64,000 nt of DNA from Eremomyces bilateralis CBS 781.70. Lineage: Eukaryota > Ascomycota > Dothideomycetes > Eremomycetales > Eremomycetaceae. Position 1 is the first letter of the stretch. Each line of letters starts with the position of its first letter. Of this stretch, positions 45,379 through 57,433 are shown in pieces. The notes under the pieces were generated by a model. The model was not told where the DNA came from and searched no databases. It worked only from the letters and a program-made list of their open reading frames with translations. The stretch spans positions 1,351,097 to 1,415,096 of the forward strand of contig NW_022985071.1 of the NCBI RefSeq assembly GCF_010015585.1. The letters run 5' to 3'. A program made the translations under genes and the position numbers.

Positions 45379-48300
45379 ATGAGCCCAATGTTGCAGAGGC
45401 GCGGAGGAGAGCAGGGCGTGGAGACGGCAGGGGAGGGGGCGCTCTCGATGCATCTCTCCTCCTCCTCCTCCTCCTCCTCCTCCTCCTCCTCATCCTCCTC
45501 ATCCTCCTCCAACATCATCACCAACACCTTCTCCTCCTTCATCTTCTCCTCCACCTCTACCTTCGATCACTCCAACTCCAACTCCATCCCCAACTTCAGC
45601 GCCGGCTTCGACCACCGCTTTTTCAGTAATCGCTCCATCTCCACCCCCGACCTTCCTTTCCCCCGCTTCTCCCATCTCGCCCATCTCCCCCATCCAAACC
45701 GCCCCCATCTCCCCCATCTCCCCCGTCCAACCCCCCCCTCTGCCGATCCATTCCTGCTCGGGAACCCTCCACTCCCGGGCCTTCCCCTCGCTCCGAATAC
45801 CAGCCTCGTCGTTGATCCCCAGTGGCTCACGCTGGACGACATGAATACTACTCCGTACTTCTCGAATTCCGACGAACCCTCGCTTGCCAACACCCCGAAA
45901 TGGGACGACTACACCACCGGTTTCGATCAATCCGATTCCGCGGCAAGCAGTCCCAATAATCTCCAGAACGTTCACCCATCCACGCAACCGTTTGCGCAAT
46001 CAGGCTACGAGCCACCCCTCGCGCTGCAAGACGATGTGTCCGCCTCCGCCATGATCTTCCCCCCGTACCGCCTCCACCTCGGCGCCAGCGCCGCCAAGTC
46101 GCGCGTCGAAACCCAAGTCAACGTCCCTTTGACCCTCTATCCTGCCCCGCCTGGCATCTCGAAGGTGCACCTCCCCGCCGAAAGTATCGCCAAACCCAAG
46201 CTCCTGATCCGCGGCCACGAGCCCTCCCCCGACACCCTCGAGCTCTCCACCTACCTCGTCCGCACCACCGCTATGAAACACCGCTACTTCCAACGCAAGG
46301 CCCTCGCCCACGCGCGCGGAGACCCCGATCCGCCTATCCAGCCCGACGAGCAGGCGGAGCTCGATGCCGACGACGAGCGCCGCGCCCCGGACTTCGACCA
46401 CGCGCCGGACCACCCGCAGAACGGCGGCGAGGTGAAGATCTGCAACAACTGCATCTCGCGGGAGCGGAAGCGGTCGCTGCGGAAGAAGCCGAGCGATAAG
46501 GATGAAGAGAAGCTGTTGAATCGCATGTGGAGCGAGCTGGAGGCCATGCGCATCGTCGTTTTCAATCGGGGGGAGATCCAGGACTGGACCCACGTGTCGA
46601 ATCTGCGGATCCCGACGTTGCCGTTGGCGGGTCATGCGGCGGCTGATTCGGCGCTGACGGTCGAATTGCCGATGCGCATCGCATGCTATTGTCGCCATCA
46701 GGGAGAAAAGATCGGTTTCCAGTAAGTTCAGAGCGTTCTTCGGAACGGCGTTGGTACTGATTCGTGTAGAGTCATTTTTACCTTGAAGAACCATCTCGGC
46801 CATGTCATTGCGCAGGAAATGAGCCAGTCCATCCATATCACCGACGACCATAAGGCCAAAGAACCACCGACCGCTATCCCCTCCTTGGATATGACCGGAA
46901 TGGTCCTCCAAACCGCCGCTCCTTACATGCAAGGCATCCCAGCCACCATGGGGATGCCCGGTCCGTCGTCCGCCGTCTCCATGACGTTCCCTCTGGCTAA
47001 CCCCCCAATGTATGGACTTGCCGGCCAACCGATGGGATTCCCGCCGCAGCTTTCTCCATCGACCTTAGGACCCGTCAGCCAATTCCCCATGGCTTCCACA
47101 GGAATGGATCCGCAGATGATGCCACCGACCTCGGCTGGACCCATGCAGACCACCTTCACCGGGGCCACCCTCTCCCAGCGCCACGCCTTTTCGACTCCGA
47201 ACCTCGTCGAACTGGGCGGGATGGGCTCACATTACCCAAGTCATCACCACCATGGTTGGGATACCGTTCACACACCCATTGATGGTATGTGGTTCTACCC
47301 CATCTATTTACAAACCAATGCCTAAGTCGGTCAGGGACTGTGACACCTCGAAATCTGTCCCGCCCCCCTTCGCCGAGTTTCGAAGCCGGCCCGGCGAAGA
47401 AGCGGAAAGGCTCGTCATCGGGCGCCCATCGACACAACATGTCCTCCGCCTCGCTGTCAAATCTGATTATGACCCCCATCGCCGGAAACCCCCTTTCGCG
47501 TGAATCATCCAACCTCGCCATCACGCCTCCCGCCATTCCCTACAGCAATTCGTCCGACGGGTTCCCATTCACCACCACCGGCGCATACGGTCCTAGCTCG
47601 CGCAACTTCCCTTCGCCGACCAACTTCCATAACCAACAGTTTTACTCGGCCCCCAACTCTGCACACCATTCTCGTGCTCCTTCTCCGACCTCCTTCACCA
47701 ATGCGATGCAAAACCAAATGTCGGCACAAGTCCCTCACCATTCCCAACGACCGTCCTCATCTCAAGCACTCAATACGCAACCCCACCGCCCACACGGCCG
47801 CCGCGCCACGCCCCAACACCCCTCCAAACCCACCATCACCAACCTCGTCCCCGCCGAATCCCCCATCAAAGGCGGCATCGACATCGCCTGCATCGGCCAC
47901 AACTTCCACCCCAAACAATCTGTCTGGGTCGGCCCCCACCGCGCCACTGTCCGCCCCTCTACCCTCTCCGCCTCCTCCCTCGTCTTCGTCGCCCCCACCG
48001 TCCACCGCGCCTGCGCCCTCCCCGTCTTCCTCACCCTTCCCACCGAATCCCCCGACGACCTCGACCCCGCTCCCGACGACCCCCGCCCCCTCCTCCACTA
48101 CGCCCCCGACGACGGCCCCCTTCTCGGCGAAGCCATGCGCATCCTCGCCCACCGCGTCTACGGGCCTGACGTGAAAGACCTCCGCACGCTCGCCCATCAT
48201 CTCGTCCGCGCCGACCGCGCCGCCCACGCCCCCTACCTCGACCCCGCGCAGGACGCCACCAGCGCAACCGCCCCGCCCACCCAGCCCATGCCGCCCACCT

Positions 48301-48575
48301 CCCTCTACCCGCACGGCCTTATGCCCGGCGGCAACGGGCAGAACGCGTTCCTCCTCGGCCCACAGGCGAACGGGATGATGGGGGAGGCGACGGCGCTAAA
48401 CGATTCGTTGGGGGACATGACGTTGACAGATGCAGGGTATGGGGGTGGGGCGGCGCTGAAGTTGGGGGACTTTGAGATGCCGGAGGTGGGGTTGGGGGAT
48501 GTGCCGGAGATGGAGGTAAGGGGGGCGGAGGAGGGGGAGTTGGTGAGGAGGATCGAGGAGTGGAAGGGGGTTTAG
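45379..48575 (+). CDS. Spt23/Mga2-like IPT/TIG-domain regulator without ankyrin repeats
   Basis: Three exons, 45379-46721, 46770-47284 and 47335-48575 (introns 48 and 50 bp), give 1032 aa. Conserved parts of the Spt23/Mga2 group are SRVETQVNVPLTLYPAP, KPKLLIRGHEPSPDTLELST, GEVKICNNCISRERKRSLRK, LPMRIACYCRHQGEKIGFQ and VIFTLKNHLGHVIAQEMSQS, then ITDDHK. An IPT/TIG immunoglobulin-like fold lies at about residues 780-860 (PTITNLVPAESPIKGGIDIA). In yeast Spt23/Mga2 this is followed by ankyrin repeats and a membrane anchor used for regulated release. Here the protein ends about 150 residues later in an acidic, Gly/Leu-rich tail with neither. A nuclear transcriptional role is likely; the target genes are unknown. 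The start is uncertain: the N-terminus is a polyserine microsatellite region. Confidence 0.82.
45455..45510 (+). repeat. (TCC)n microsatellite coding polyserine
   Basis: About 56 bp of TCC/CTC triplets with two TCA interruptions encode 18 Ser in the N-terminus of the Spt23-like protein. Length changes would stay in frame. Confidence 0.9.
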
Positions 48576-49276
48576 TGGATTTCTGTTTCGAGCTGTTGGG
48601 TGGGTTTCTTTTTTTCATTCGGGATATTACGCACGGTATACGATGTGCCACGGGGTATGCGGGTGCTCTCTTTCTTTATTTCCTTGCATATGTTTTTTTG
48701 TCCGTGTCAGATTTTCTTGATCGTCTTTGGGGAATGGGAAAAGCAGGGCACACCGTCCATTATCTACAAACGCCGGCACATCATCATCGCGTTCTAGCGA
48801 AGGGGCACATAGGGGGAAATGGCGTTTTTTGGAGGACATTTCTCTCGACTGGAAAAAGGGGAGGACAGGAATCGAACTCCTTTCATTTGTTCTTTTAATA
48901 TTTATTCCTCGTCGCTTATCGACTTGCTGATAGGTCCTGTATATCGAGTCGCGTTCGGTCGCTCGGTCTAGGACGGCTGGGATAGACCGGACCTGGTTTC
49001 AAGATAAAATCCAGTCGGCTCATTCAATGATATGCGGTCTCGCCGTGGTTGGGAGTAGATGAATTGTTTGGAATGCATCATTGATCGACATTGTTGCTAG
49101 GAGCTTTGCAGCCCTAATGATGGATACAGCATGCGAAATACCAACAGCTAGCCTACCCCAATAAACAAAGAACATATCCCAGCTCGAGGAATACAAACAT
49201 CCAACATGTACTTCCTCCCGCGCCTCTCAAACTCCAACCCAAATCTCATCCACAACGCCAACCATCGTAAACCTCA
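48576..49276. other. Convergent 3' region, nothing recognised
   Basis: A tRNA-like TTCGA motif followed by a T-run occurs on the minus strand near 48856-48879, but no full cloverleaf forms. Confidence 0.4.
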
Positions 49277-52096
49277 TTATGAAACCCCCCCTCCATGCCG
49301 CTTCACCTCCTCCTTCGCCATCCACGGCACCTCCCGACTCAACAACGCCCGCAACTCCGGCGTGATTACCTTCTCCCGCTCCCGCGGCGTCAACTGCCCG
49401 GTCGGTATCCCACCCGCACCACTACCACTCGCAACATTCGCACTAGCACGACCAACCCCACTTCCCCGCCTCGTCCCCACCGGATTCTTTGACCCCCCCT
49501 CACTCGCACTCGCACTCGCACTCGCCGCCCGCCGATGCGTCGTCATCCCCGGTCTTGCATCCCGCAGCACATTTCCCCCCGTCGCCGCCTCCGCAAACGT
49601 ATCCTCCGACCCCGGGAAATTATCCCCCTCCGGCCGCCGCTCAAGCTTGAGCGCCGCGCGCATGGGCGGGGTGAGGGTGTCGGAGGGCGATTTCGGGGGG
49701 GCGGGGACGGACTCGGTGGAGATAGCGCGACGCGGGGTCGGGGGTTCGGGGAGGATGTTTTTGCGGTCGACGGCGTCGACGGTTTTGCGGAAGCGGAGGA
49801 AGAGGGCTTCGGCGCTAAGAAGGGTGGAGTTCAGGTCGATGGCGTTGGCGAGCTCGTTGACGTACTTGAGGACCTCGTCGAAGCCCTGGAGGTGTTCGAG
49901 GATGACGGCACGGTGTTTCTCGAGGATGGCGAGGGCGACGAAGAGGTGGAAGTTGGCGGAGAGGTGATCGGTCCAGAGGGATTCCCAGAGGCGGAGGACG
50001 TCGGGCCAAGGGAACTCGCGCTTGTACCAGACGAGGAGGGGGCGGAAGAAGAAGAAGAAGTTGGTGGAGTCGAGGGATTGGAGGTGGAGGTAGAGTTGGG
50101 GGTCCATGAGTTGGACGAGTTGGTCGAGCGTGAGGAGTTGGAGGCGCATGCCGGATTGGTCGCGGAGGAAGTTCCGTTCCTGAGGGGTTAGCGAGGGTGT
50201 GTTGCGGTGGGAGGGGACATACCATTCGGTTCATGAAGCTGACGAATCCCCAGAAGGCTATGGCATCATCTTGACAGACTGCATAGATGGGTGCGAGGAG
50301 GTCGCTCATGCCTTGGACGTAGCCGAGCTCCCGGTTGTATTCGTTATATGTCAGGAGCATGTCTTTCATCTGCTCGAGATGAACGTTTGTGCCCGCATCC
50401 GCGAAAGGCGAGTTCGGATCCGGATGAGGAGTGTCTTCCCCGGCGAAAAGGGGAACGTGTCGGTCTGTTCGATGTACGTCCTTCTCTATAGAGGCCCGAA
50501 ATGGGGCAAGTCAGTCTTGATCCGTCTCCAAAAGGCAAGAGATGTACGAACCGATCATGTTCTTTTGTTCCTTCCACGATCCCCATGCCTCCTTATTTCC
50601 CGACTCTCCATCGACCATCCGATCCCACCACTTGCCTTTGAGCCGGATATACTCATCCCGCTTGCTATTCATCATCGCATGTCGCTCCGCGGCGGAGCTG
50701 TTCCAGTCATACACCCCCAGCAAGAACATCCACGCCTCCTTGCGCACTCCGTCGTCGGGATCCAACCCACCATGGAACACCCGTTCCTTCACCTCCCCCA
50801 CCGTCACCTCCAGCCGTCCATGCGCGTCAAACCATTTCTTCCACTCGATCATCGTCACAGGATCCCGCCGCTCATTGATGCTGAGATCCCGCGTCTCCAC
50901 CTCCAGGATCTCAAAGGTTCCGAGCTCCGTCTCTTCCTGCTCCATGATATCCTTCGCCGTCCAAATCCGCTGCTGCCGCTCTCGGTCGCCCTGCTCCGAG
51001 ATCCCCATCGCCCACCGCGCTAGGTAGATGCGCGCGGAGTCGAACTCCTCCTGCAGCGTTTGCACTTCGGGGTTGCGCATCAGGTTCCGGAGCTGCGGCG
51101 GTAAATTCTTGTTCTCCGCAACTGCTTGCGCCGTACGCCGGGTAAACGTGGTGACCTGGCTCAGCTTCTCCAGGATGTTCCACCGCGCTTCCTTGAGCGC
51201 TTTGGTGACGGGATCCATGCCTCCATCGCGACGACCGGGCGGTTGGGCATTGGATGGTCCAGGCGATGACGGACCGGCTGCAGCGGGCGATCCGCCACTC
51301 GAAGGTCGTCGCGCGCGTTTCCCATCGATCCCAATACTAAACCCCAGCCGATCTTCCTCGCTCGGCTCGATCAAGAAGATGTTCGGGTCGGCCCCGCTTC
51401 GCTCCACCCGGACATATCGCTTCAGCCATCGCAGCACCTCGTCCCCTCCCCAGAACATCCCGCCGCCATCGCCGAACGGGTCGAAGCTCTCCCTGGCAAG
51501 CTTCTTCCGCTGGAGAATCGTGCTCTCGCACTCGCTGTCATGGAAGAACAGCGCGGGGAAGCTATCGCCCGCGCGGGTGTTGATGACGACGCTGCCGAAC
51601 CACCACCCGATGCTAGGGGGGCGGACGAGTAGGCTGTAGATCTCGGAGACGGGGATGGCGAAGGCGTAGCCTGGGGAGCTCGAGCTCGCGTGGCCGATGT
51701 TCGTGGGGGGGAGGGGGACGAGGTAGGATTGTTTAGGGGGAGAGGAGCTGCCGCTGAGGTCGACTTTGACGTAGGCATTGAAGATGGTGGAGGAGAGGTC
51801 GGATTCGGGGACCCAGGCGAGGAGGAGGGAGGAGGATCCGATTTGAGAGGGAGAGGTTGGAGATGAGGGAGATAAGGAGGCGGGTTTCTGTTGGATTAAA
51901 GCGATGAATCCGGCGAGGTTGTCCCTGGCATGAGGACTTGGGTGCACGTAAACCTGTTTGGAATTAGTTCTTGTATAGTAGGATCGATTGAAGCTTCTTA
52001 AAGACTCACTTTGCTCTTCGTATACAGCAGCTTCACCCCCCGACCCGAACTGGTATGTCGGATAGTGTTATATTCGCCCTCTTCGTCGTCACTCAT
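49277..52096 (-). CDS. gyp7: Gyp7-type TBC-domain Rab GTPase-activating protein
   Basis: GAP for the vacuolar Rab Ypt7 and related Ypt proteins, acting in vacuole/endosome traffic. Exons 52096-52010, 51953-50552, 50485-50223 and 50179-49277 (introns 56, 66 and 43 bp) give 884 aa. The N-terminal domain binds membrane or Rab (GVKLLYTKSKVYVHPSPHAR, VSEIYSLLVRPPSIGWWFGS). The TBC domain begins at VFHGGLDPDDGVRKEAWMFL. The arginine finger IEKDVHRTDR (Arg near 502) is rebuilt across intron 2. The glutamine finger follows in LGYVQGMSDLLAPIYAV, then DSTNFFFFFRPLLVWYKREF. The C-terminal tail is Ser/Arg-rich and disordered. Both catalytic fingers are present, so an active GAP is expected. Confidence 0.95.
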
Positions 52097-52891
52097 GGCG
52101 TAGAATGAAGCGCTTGGAGACGGTGGTTCCTGCTTCGGGGAACTCATGACGGAGGAGGAAATAAGAAGAGTTCACGCGACAGGTGAGGTCATATGGTTTC
52201 CTCGGGTGGCGGAGTCGCAAGGCTGTGGATGAGGTACTTAGTACCTCAGGTACGGCAGACTTAAGGAATAATCCCTGGTAGTGTAGTATGCCTCGTGTAT
52301 TTGGTTCAGTCGTCAAAGAGGCTGCACAGAACTGTCAATAAAAAGGCAAAGAAAGATATTACAATCTACATGGAACTTACGAGGTTTGAAGAGTGCACTG
52401 TGTGATATTGTGAGCTTATGTGATGATCATCAAGCGCCTCCTCAAGCTGTCGTGGTGTGATGGGGAGGATGACGTCCGCGGGGCGGAGGGGTGACGCGGT
52501 GCACGGAGAGCTGCGCAAGCCGCCCATGCAGCTGATATTCCAGATCCGAGGTGTAGGGTGGACTTTGTACTATTGTCCTTGAGATGAACAATGATGGATC
52601 AGATACAATATCAGAAAGGTGTTGGCTTGGTGTGTTCAAAGTTCAAGCGTACTGGAGCTGCTTCAGCACACATTGAGGGGGAGCAGCTGTGATATAAGTG
52701 GCTTGGTCATTATCATCCATGGTACGGCACGGTAATAGCCAAAATCAAAAGAACCAGACATCCCATCCAGCTTCCAGCTTGGAAAATGGCTGCGAGCCTA
52801 GATGCACTCCTGCCCTCGGAATCCAGCCGAGCACCTATGAACCTGTGACAATTGCCAGAGGATTCGGAGCCTTGAACATTGATTCTCCCAT
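52097..52891. other. Intergenic, nothing recognised
   Basis: Spacer between gyp7 and mso1; both lie on the minus strand. No supported gene or repeat. Confidence 0.4.
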
Positions 52892-53818
52892 TCATCGGTA
52901 CGGCCTTGGACCGCCAGGTAATCCGCCTCTTTCGCGACCACTCCGTGGATTCGGAGGCAACCCTCCCCCTTGTGAACCATACGGACTATCCTGACTGCTG
53001 CCGTACGACTGATTCGAGCTTCCGGTCGATCTCGACGTTGACCCCTTATCATACCTCCCTCTCGGCTCACTCATAGTTGAACTCGGTCTATCATACGGAC
53101 TGCCCTGGTCATATGCCCCACCCCCTCCACCCCTTCCACCTCCAGCGGGACTCGCATTAGGCGGCGTCGGACTCGTGCTCCTCCCCCCGTATAACCTCGC
53201 CTTCAACCTCTGCTGCGCAGACGTCCCCCCCGTCGTCGGCGGCGACGCACTATCGCTCGCCCCCGAACTCTGATAGCTCCCAAACCGCTGACTCGGAAGC
53301 GGCCGCGACGACGCCTGCTGTGAATGATTCGGTGAATACGAATCGACGAGCCCCGCGCCTCCCATCGGCCGGCGCGCCTCGGGCGGATCGGTCTTCGCTC
53401 CTTGACGGTTCGGTGCGTTACGTCGCAGCGATGATGGCGGGGGTTGCTGTGCCTGCGCGCCCGAGGAGTCCCAGAGATCGCTCAGTCCGCCTCCGCTGCC
53501 TTTATACGATCCCTGCTGAGCCGGTGGTTGTCCCTGGTTGTTGTTCCCCCACATGTTGGCGCCGAGGTTGCTCACGAACGCCAGCTTCCCGCCTGCGGTT
53601 CCGGCCGGGGCTCCTGGCGGGGGCGCCTTGGGGTCGGGGGGGAGCCATGGGGGAAAGGGTCGGCCTTTCTCGGTGTAGTATGCGCGGAGGACGCGGCAGA
53701 TGTGGGTGTCATCTTCGGTGTCGCCGTCGGTTTCTTCGGAGAGGAGGGTCCGGCGGAGGGAGGAATAGCGGGATGCGGTGGCGGTAAGGAGGCCAGATAG
53801 GTAGGAAGAGGAAGCCAT
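52892..53818 (-). CDS. mso1: Mso1-like Sec1-binding exocytosis protein
   Basis: Single-exon gene, 308 aa. The first 70 residues are the Mso1 N-terminal Sec1-binding region: SSYLSGLLTATASRYSSLRR, then DGDTEDDTHICRVLRAYYTE and KGRPFPPWLPPDPKAP. In yeast this segment binds the Sec1/Munc18 protein and helps SNARE-complex assembly at sites of exocytosis. The rest is disordered, rich in Ser, Gly, Pro, Gln and Tyr, with many small repeats (GGGRGGGGGAYDQGSPYDRP). No membrane helix is seen; association with vesicles would be through partners. The neighbouring gyp7 gene also serves membrane traffic, but there is no sign of co-regulation. Confidence 0.85.
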   Translation of the reverse strand: MASSSYLSGLLTATASRYSSLRRTLLSEETDGDTEDDTHICRVLRAYYTEKGRPFPPWLPPDPKAPPPGAPAGTAGGKLAFVSNLGANMWGNNNQGQPPAQQGSYKGSGGGLSDLWDSSGAQAQQPPPSSLRRNAPNRQGAKTDPPEARRPMGGAGLVDSYSPNHSQQASSRPLPSQRFGSYQSSGASDSASPPTTGGTSAQQRLKARLYGGRSTSPTPPNASPAGGGRGGGGGAYDQGSPYDRPSSTMSEPRGRYDKGSTSRSTGSSNQSYGSSQDSPYGSQGGGLPPNPRSGRERGGLPGGPRPYR

Positions 53819-56021
53819 GCCCTTGAAGTGGTCGTGATGGGTGGTTTGAAGTCACGAGGGGGTTGCTCGATGTGGAGTCTCGTAGGACGAAGGGGTCCAG
53901 AGCGTTAGGGATCAATCAATATTGGCGGGTAGGTACAGCAGGTGTTTTAGTGGGTGTTTCAGTGATGATTTTGTCATTTGGAGAAGTTGGTAGTTTGAAA
54001 GGTCATGATATTAGGTTGAATGTGGAAGTGAATGAGGAGAGTGTATTATTGGGGATGGAGGGTTCGATATGATGCAGCATGTTGATCATCACTGAGCCAA
54101 GGCTGGAGACCATTGGGGACAACAATCATATCGTCAGCACAATCATCCACTGTCCATTGTTACATCAATCAAATTGTTACATACCTTGTCTCCGATCCAC
54201 CGACAAAAATTTCTTACCTTTTCAGATAGGATTTCCAGATGGGATGAAAATCATCCTACTTGACCTCGCTGGTCAACGAATATTGGCGGCAGTGAGCCCT
54301 TGAGACTTGAATCATTCCTACCCGTCCTCAACCACGAGTACTATCAAGGACTTGAGTATCAAGCACTTGCGTCTCGAGACCAGAATCACCGGATGTCAAT
54401 CCATCATCCAGCTTCAAAGCTGTTTGTCATATCCGGATACCAGACTCCGCGCATAAGAATCACCATTAGTTTGCTTCGCCATTTGCCATGCGCTCTATAG
54501 AGTCTCTCTTCATGTCTTCGTAAACCTACTTCCATTCCTTCGTGCTATCATTATCATTTTTCAGAATTCTGCAGTCTGGGTTTATACGCATCTTTTTAGT
54601 AACTAGGTATATTCATACTTCATGCATAAGAGCCTCGAGGGACGGTTTATCCTTCTGGTATACCACAGCACCATATAGGATTCCCCCCATGACGGGCAGT
54701 TCTGAATTTGGACAACATGAATCGCAGACCAAGCCGCCAATTTTGCTGGATTCAAATGAAACCGATGCCGGATTGCGGCGTTGTCGGACCAAATCACGCA
54801 GATGGGGCAAATCGTGGCATATTTAGCTGCCAATGACCGGAGCTATGGGCATTTCCATGCATATTTTATCTCTCACTGCAAGGGATGCGTCACGATATTC
54901 GTCCATCGCGATCGACCCTCTCAGGCTGGGGAGGTGTTGAATTATTAATTTCGATAGGAACGGGTAGCTGGTGAGAAGATTATATTAACGCCACACATGC
55001 TTTTGACCACGGGTCGCGAACCTTGCGGTCAAACATTAATTATATCGAAGAAATATACGTCATCACATTTTCTCGGCTCGTTGAGCAATCCCCAGAAGAA
55101 GAACGGTGGGCAAAACGGGAAGGCTTGCCGCAAGAGGTACAAGAAATCTTCCGATACATGCACAATCTGCTACATTAGCGCCGAGAATCACAAGAAGCTC
55201 ATTGGCAGATCCACCCGATGGAGAAAAGCATTTCACAAGGCCTTGGAGGAGCAATTTCTTCTTCCTGGGCGGACGACCTGCTGCCTTGTCCCCCTTATCC
55301 GTGGAGTGGCAGCTCTGGGGGTTCATTGAGGACTATTCATGACTCACAGATAGGACCGTCAGGCCATCTCCTTCGCATCCTTTGAAAACTAGATAGTATC
55401 TCCAGACATCGACTTAGGTTTCATATCTGCGAGTGGAGTATTTGTGGCGAGAACGGTTTTCGCGAGCAGCAAGGGAGTACATTGCCTTTTCAATGCGCGA
55501 TATCGAGCAATGGCCCCATTCATCACGGGACTACCCAACTTATCTGACATGATCCAAGTTGAGTCCTTGGGTAATTCAATCATGTATGTGTGAGCAGGAC
55601 CTATACGGCGGCACTATATCTGTTGCATTCGGACTAAGAAAGTGGGATCACGTGGGTGGGTGTCTTGGGTCGTTGTAACACTGAGTTTACTGACTGGACG
55701 GAGGTACTTCCGTAGAAGGCACGACATCATTGTATTGCGTTGTGTGGCAGGAGCGATAAATTGGATCACATGCGAACATCAGATCAGACCATGCGTGGAC
55801 AATTCGCTGACAAGCGACACGATAATAATGCGAAAACAGTGGTGGAAAACGATGGTTTACCTTTACTCCCCGTATTGTGATATGTTTCTTGCCATACAAC
55901 ACAACGACTAAGATACAGTCTTAGGCCACTTCAATGGCATGCTCAATTGAAATGTTTCCCACCACCTTTGCATTGTCCGAATAACCGTGTCCGTGGTACT
56001 GGTGATGTCGAACCTCACCAT
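53819..56021. other. Gene-poor 2.2-kb spacer
   Basis: AT-rich DNA with scattered short frames (for example 54997-55329 on plus and 54613-54810 on minus), none carrying a recognisable domain. Some may be decayed coding or repeat DNA. Nothing can be named. Confidence 0.4.
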
Positions 56022-57433
56022 CTAGCCGTGGCTGTGACCGCCTGCACCTGCAAAATGTCCATCAGAGCTTTCCGAAGCGCCTCCAGCAGCGGGTTCTGCG
56101 TCGGTCCCTGCACCGGTGGATGAGCCAGTCTCTGCGCCGGTGGCCGAACCGGTGCTGTTGGACGAGCTGCCTGAGCTTTCTCCACCAGCGCTGCCGAGAA
56201 GTCCACCCAAGCCGGAGCCTCCGCTCAAGCTGCCGCTCAAACCAGAGCCAGTAGAGGAGTCGGTACCGGAGGAAGAGCCGCTGGAGCCGGTGCCGGTGGA
56301 GGAAGAGCCGCCTGACCCTGGGCCGGATATGTCAGTTGAGAGCTCCATGGAAAGTGTAGAATCATGTACCACCGCCGCCAGAGGCACCACCGAGGCCACC
56401 GCTAGGTCCTCCAAGGCTATCGCCAGACAGAAGGCCGCTAAGTCCTGCTTAGGGATTAGTTTATTAGTAAGATATAAGGTGCGGCGGGTTTACTTACCAC
56501 CACTCTCATCAATATCGCTACCGACTCCTTCGAGGAGCTCGTTGAGGCCTACTAATAATTAGGCTTACGCTGAATGTAGAAAACGCTCGGTTTGACTTAC
56601 CGCTGCCAACTTCGCCGAGGAGTCCACTCCCATCGGTATCGCTATCGAGTCCTCCGAGGAGCTCGTTCAGACCTACTAATAATTAGACTTACGCTGAATG
56701 TAGAAAACGCTCGGTTTAACTTACCGCTGCCAATTCCGCCGAGGAGTCCACTGAGTTGACGCTTAACAGTCGGGTGGGAGTCGGAAACCATGCGAGCAAT
56801 GAGCCCATCAATAACATCTTCATCGCGAGCACCATGGGAGTGGCTGTGTCCATCTCCACTCGCGCCGCTGGAGCTCCCTTCAGAAACAGAGGGGTCGGTG
56901 GCCGGCTCGAGGGTAGTCTCGCTAGATGCGCTCCCGGATTCTCCGCCGCTGGCGCCACCTAGCAAGCCGGCAAGCCCAGAGCTATCGGATGCGTCTCCGC
57001 CAGCATCGCCAGCACCGCCGGCCTCGCCTCCATCGGCACCACCGAGCACGCCCCCAAGGTTGCCCGCACCCCCTTTGCCTTTGCCCGTGCCCAAAATCGC
57101 ACCGAGGCCAGGGATTCCGCTGGGACGAGCACCGCCTTTTCCTTTCCCGAAAATTGCACCAAGGTCGGGGGTTCCGCTGGATCTAGACCCCCCGGGTCCA
57201 CCAAAGCCTGTGGAAGAGGTTGGGCTTCCACCAGGAGGGTCGCCAGAATTGCTCCCATGGTCGTGGCCATTCCCTTTACCCTTGCCCTTACCCAAGAGTC
57301 CAGCTAATCCACCTCGTCCACCGGCACCGCCGGGAGAGGCAATTCCTGAGGGAAGGGTTTGATGCTGAGCAAGCGGAGCACCCTCGGCAACAGCCGCGGC
57401 TAGCACGGTGACAAGAAGAATAAAGTTAGTCAT
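56022..57433 (-). CDS. Secreted glycine/serine-rich protein with duplicated exon unit
   Basis: Exons 57433-56725, 56672-56601, 56548-56498, 56444-56370 and 56317-56022 sum to 1203 nt (400 aa). All four introns are 52-53 bp and fall in phase 1. A signal peptide is clear (MTNFILLVTVLAAAVAEGAP). The mature part is low complexity: Gly/Ala/Ser-rich with repeated GLAGLLGG-type motifs, His clusters (GHDHG, GHSHSHG, GGHSHG at the end) and a dibasic Lys-Arg before QLSGLLGGIGSG that Kex2 could cut. A helix-like part (DEDVIDGLIARMVSDSHPTV) precedes that site. Exons 1-end/2 and 2-end/3 with their introns are a 124-bp tandem duplication. The protein is not assignable to a known family. A wall-associated or secreted structural protein is a guess. 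Confidence 0.7.
56498..56750 (-). repeat. Tandem 124-bp exon-intron duplication
   Basis: Two copies of a unit made of an exon end (GTGGACTCCTCGGCG), a 52-bp intron and an exon start (GAACGAGCTCCTCG or CAACGAGCTCCTCG). The introns 56673-56724 and 56549-56600 differ at 2 of 52 positions. The aligned following exon parts differ at about one position in five. Confidence 0.88.

Noticed and set aside
46000-47028. 342-codon minus-strand frame opposite the Spt23-like gene
   Set aside because: Shadow frame that also crosses a real intron of the plus-strand gene.
48856-48879. tRNA-like TTCGA arm followed by a T-run on the minus strand
   Set aside because: The 5' acceptor strand, D arm and anticodon arm are missing and the T stem does not pair fully.
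54997-55329. 110-codon plus-strand frame in the 53.8-56 kb spacer
   Set aside because: No start context or domain. An overlapping frame on the other strand is equally open.
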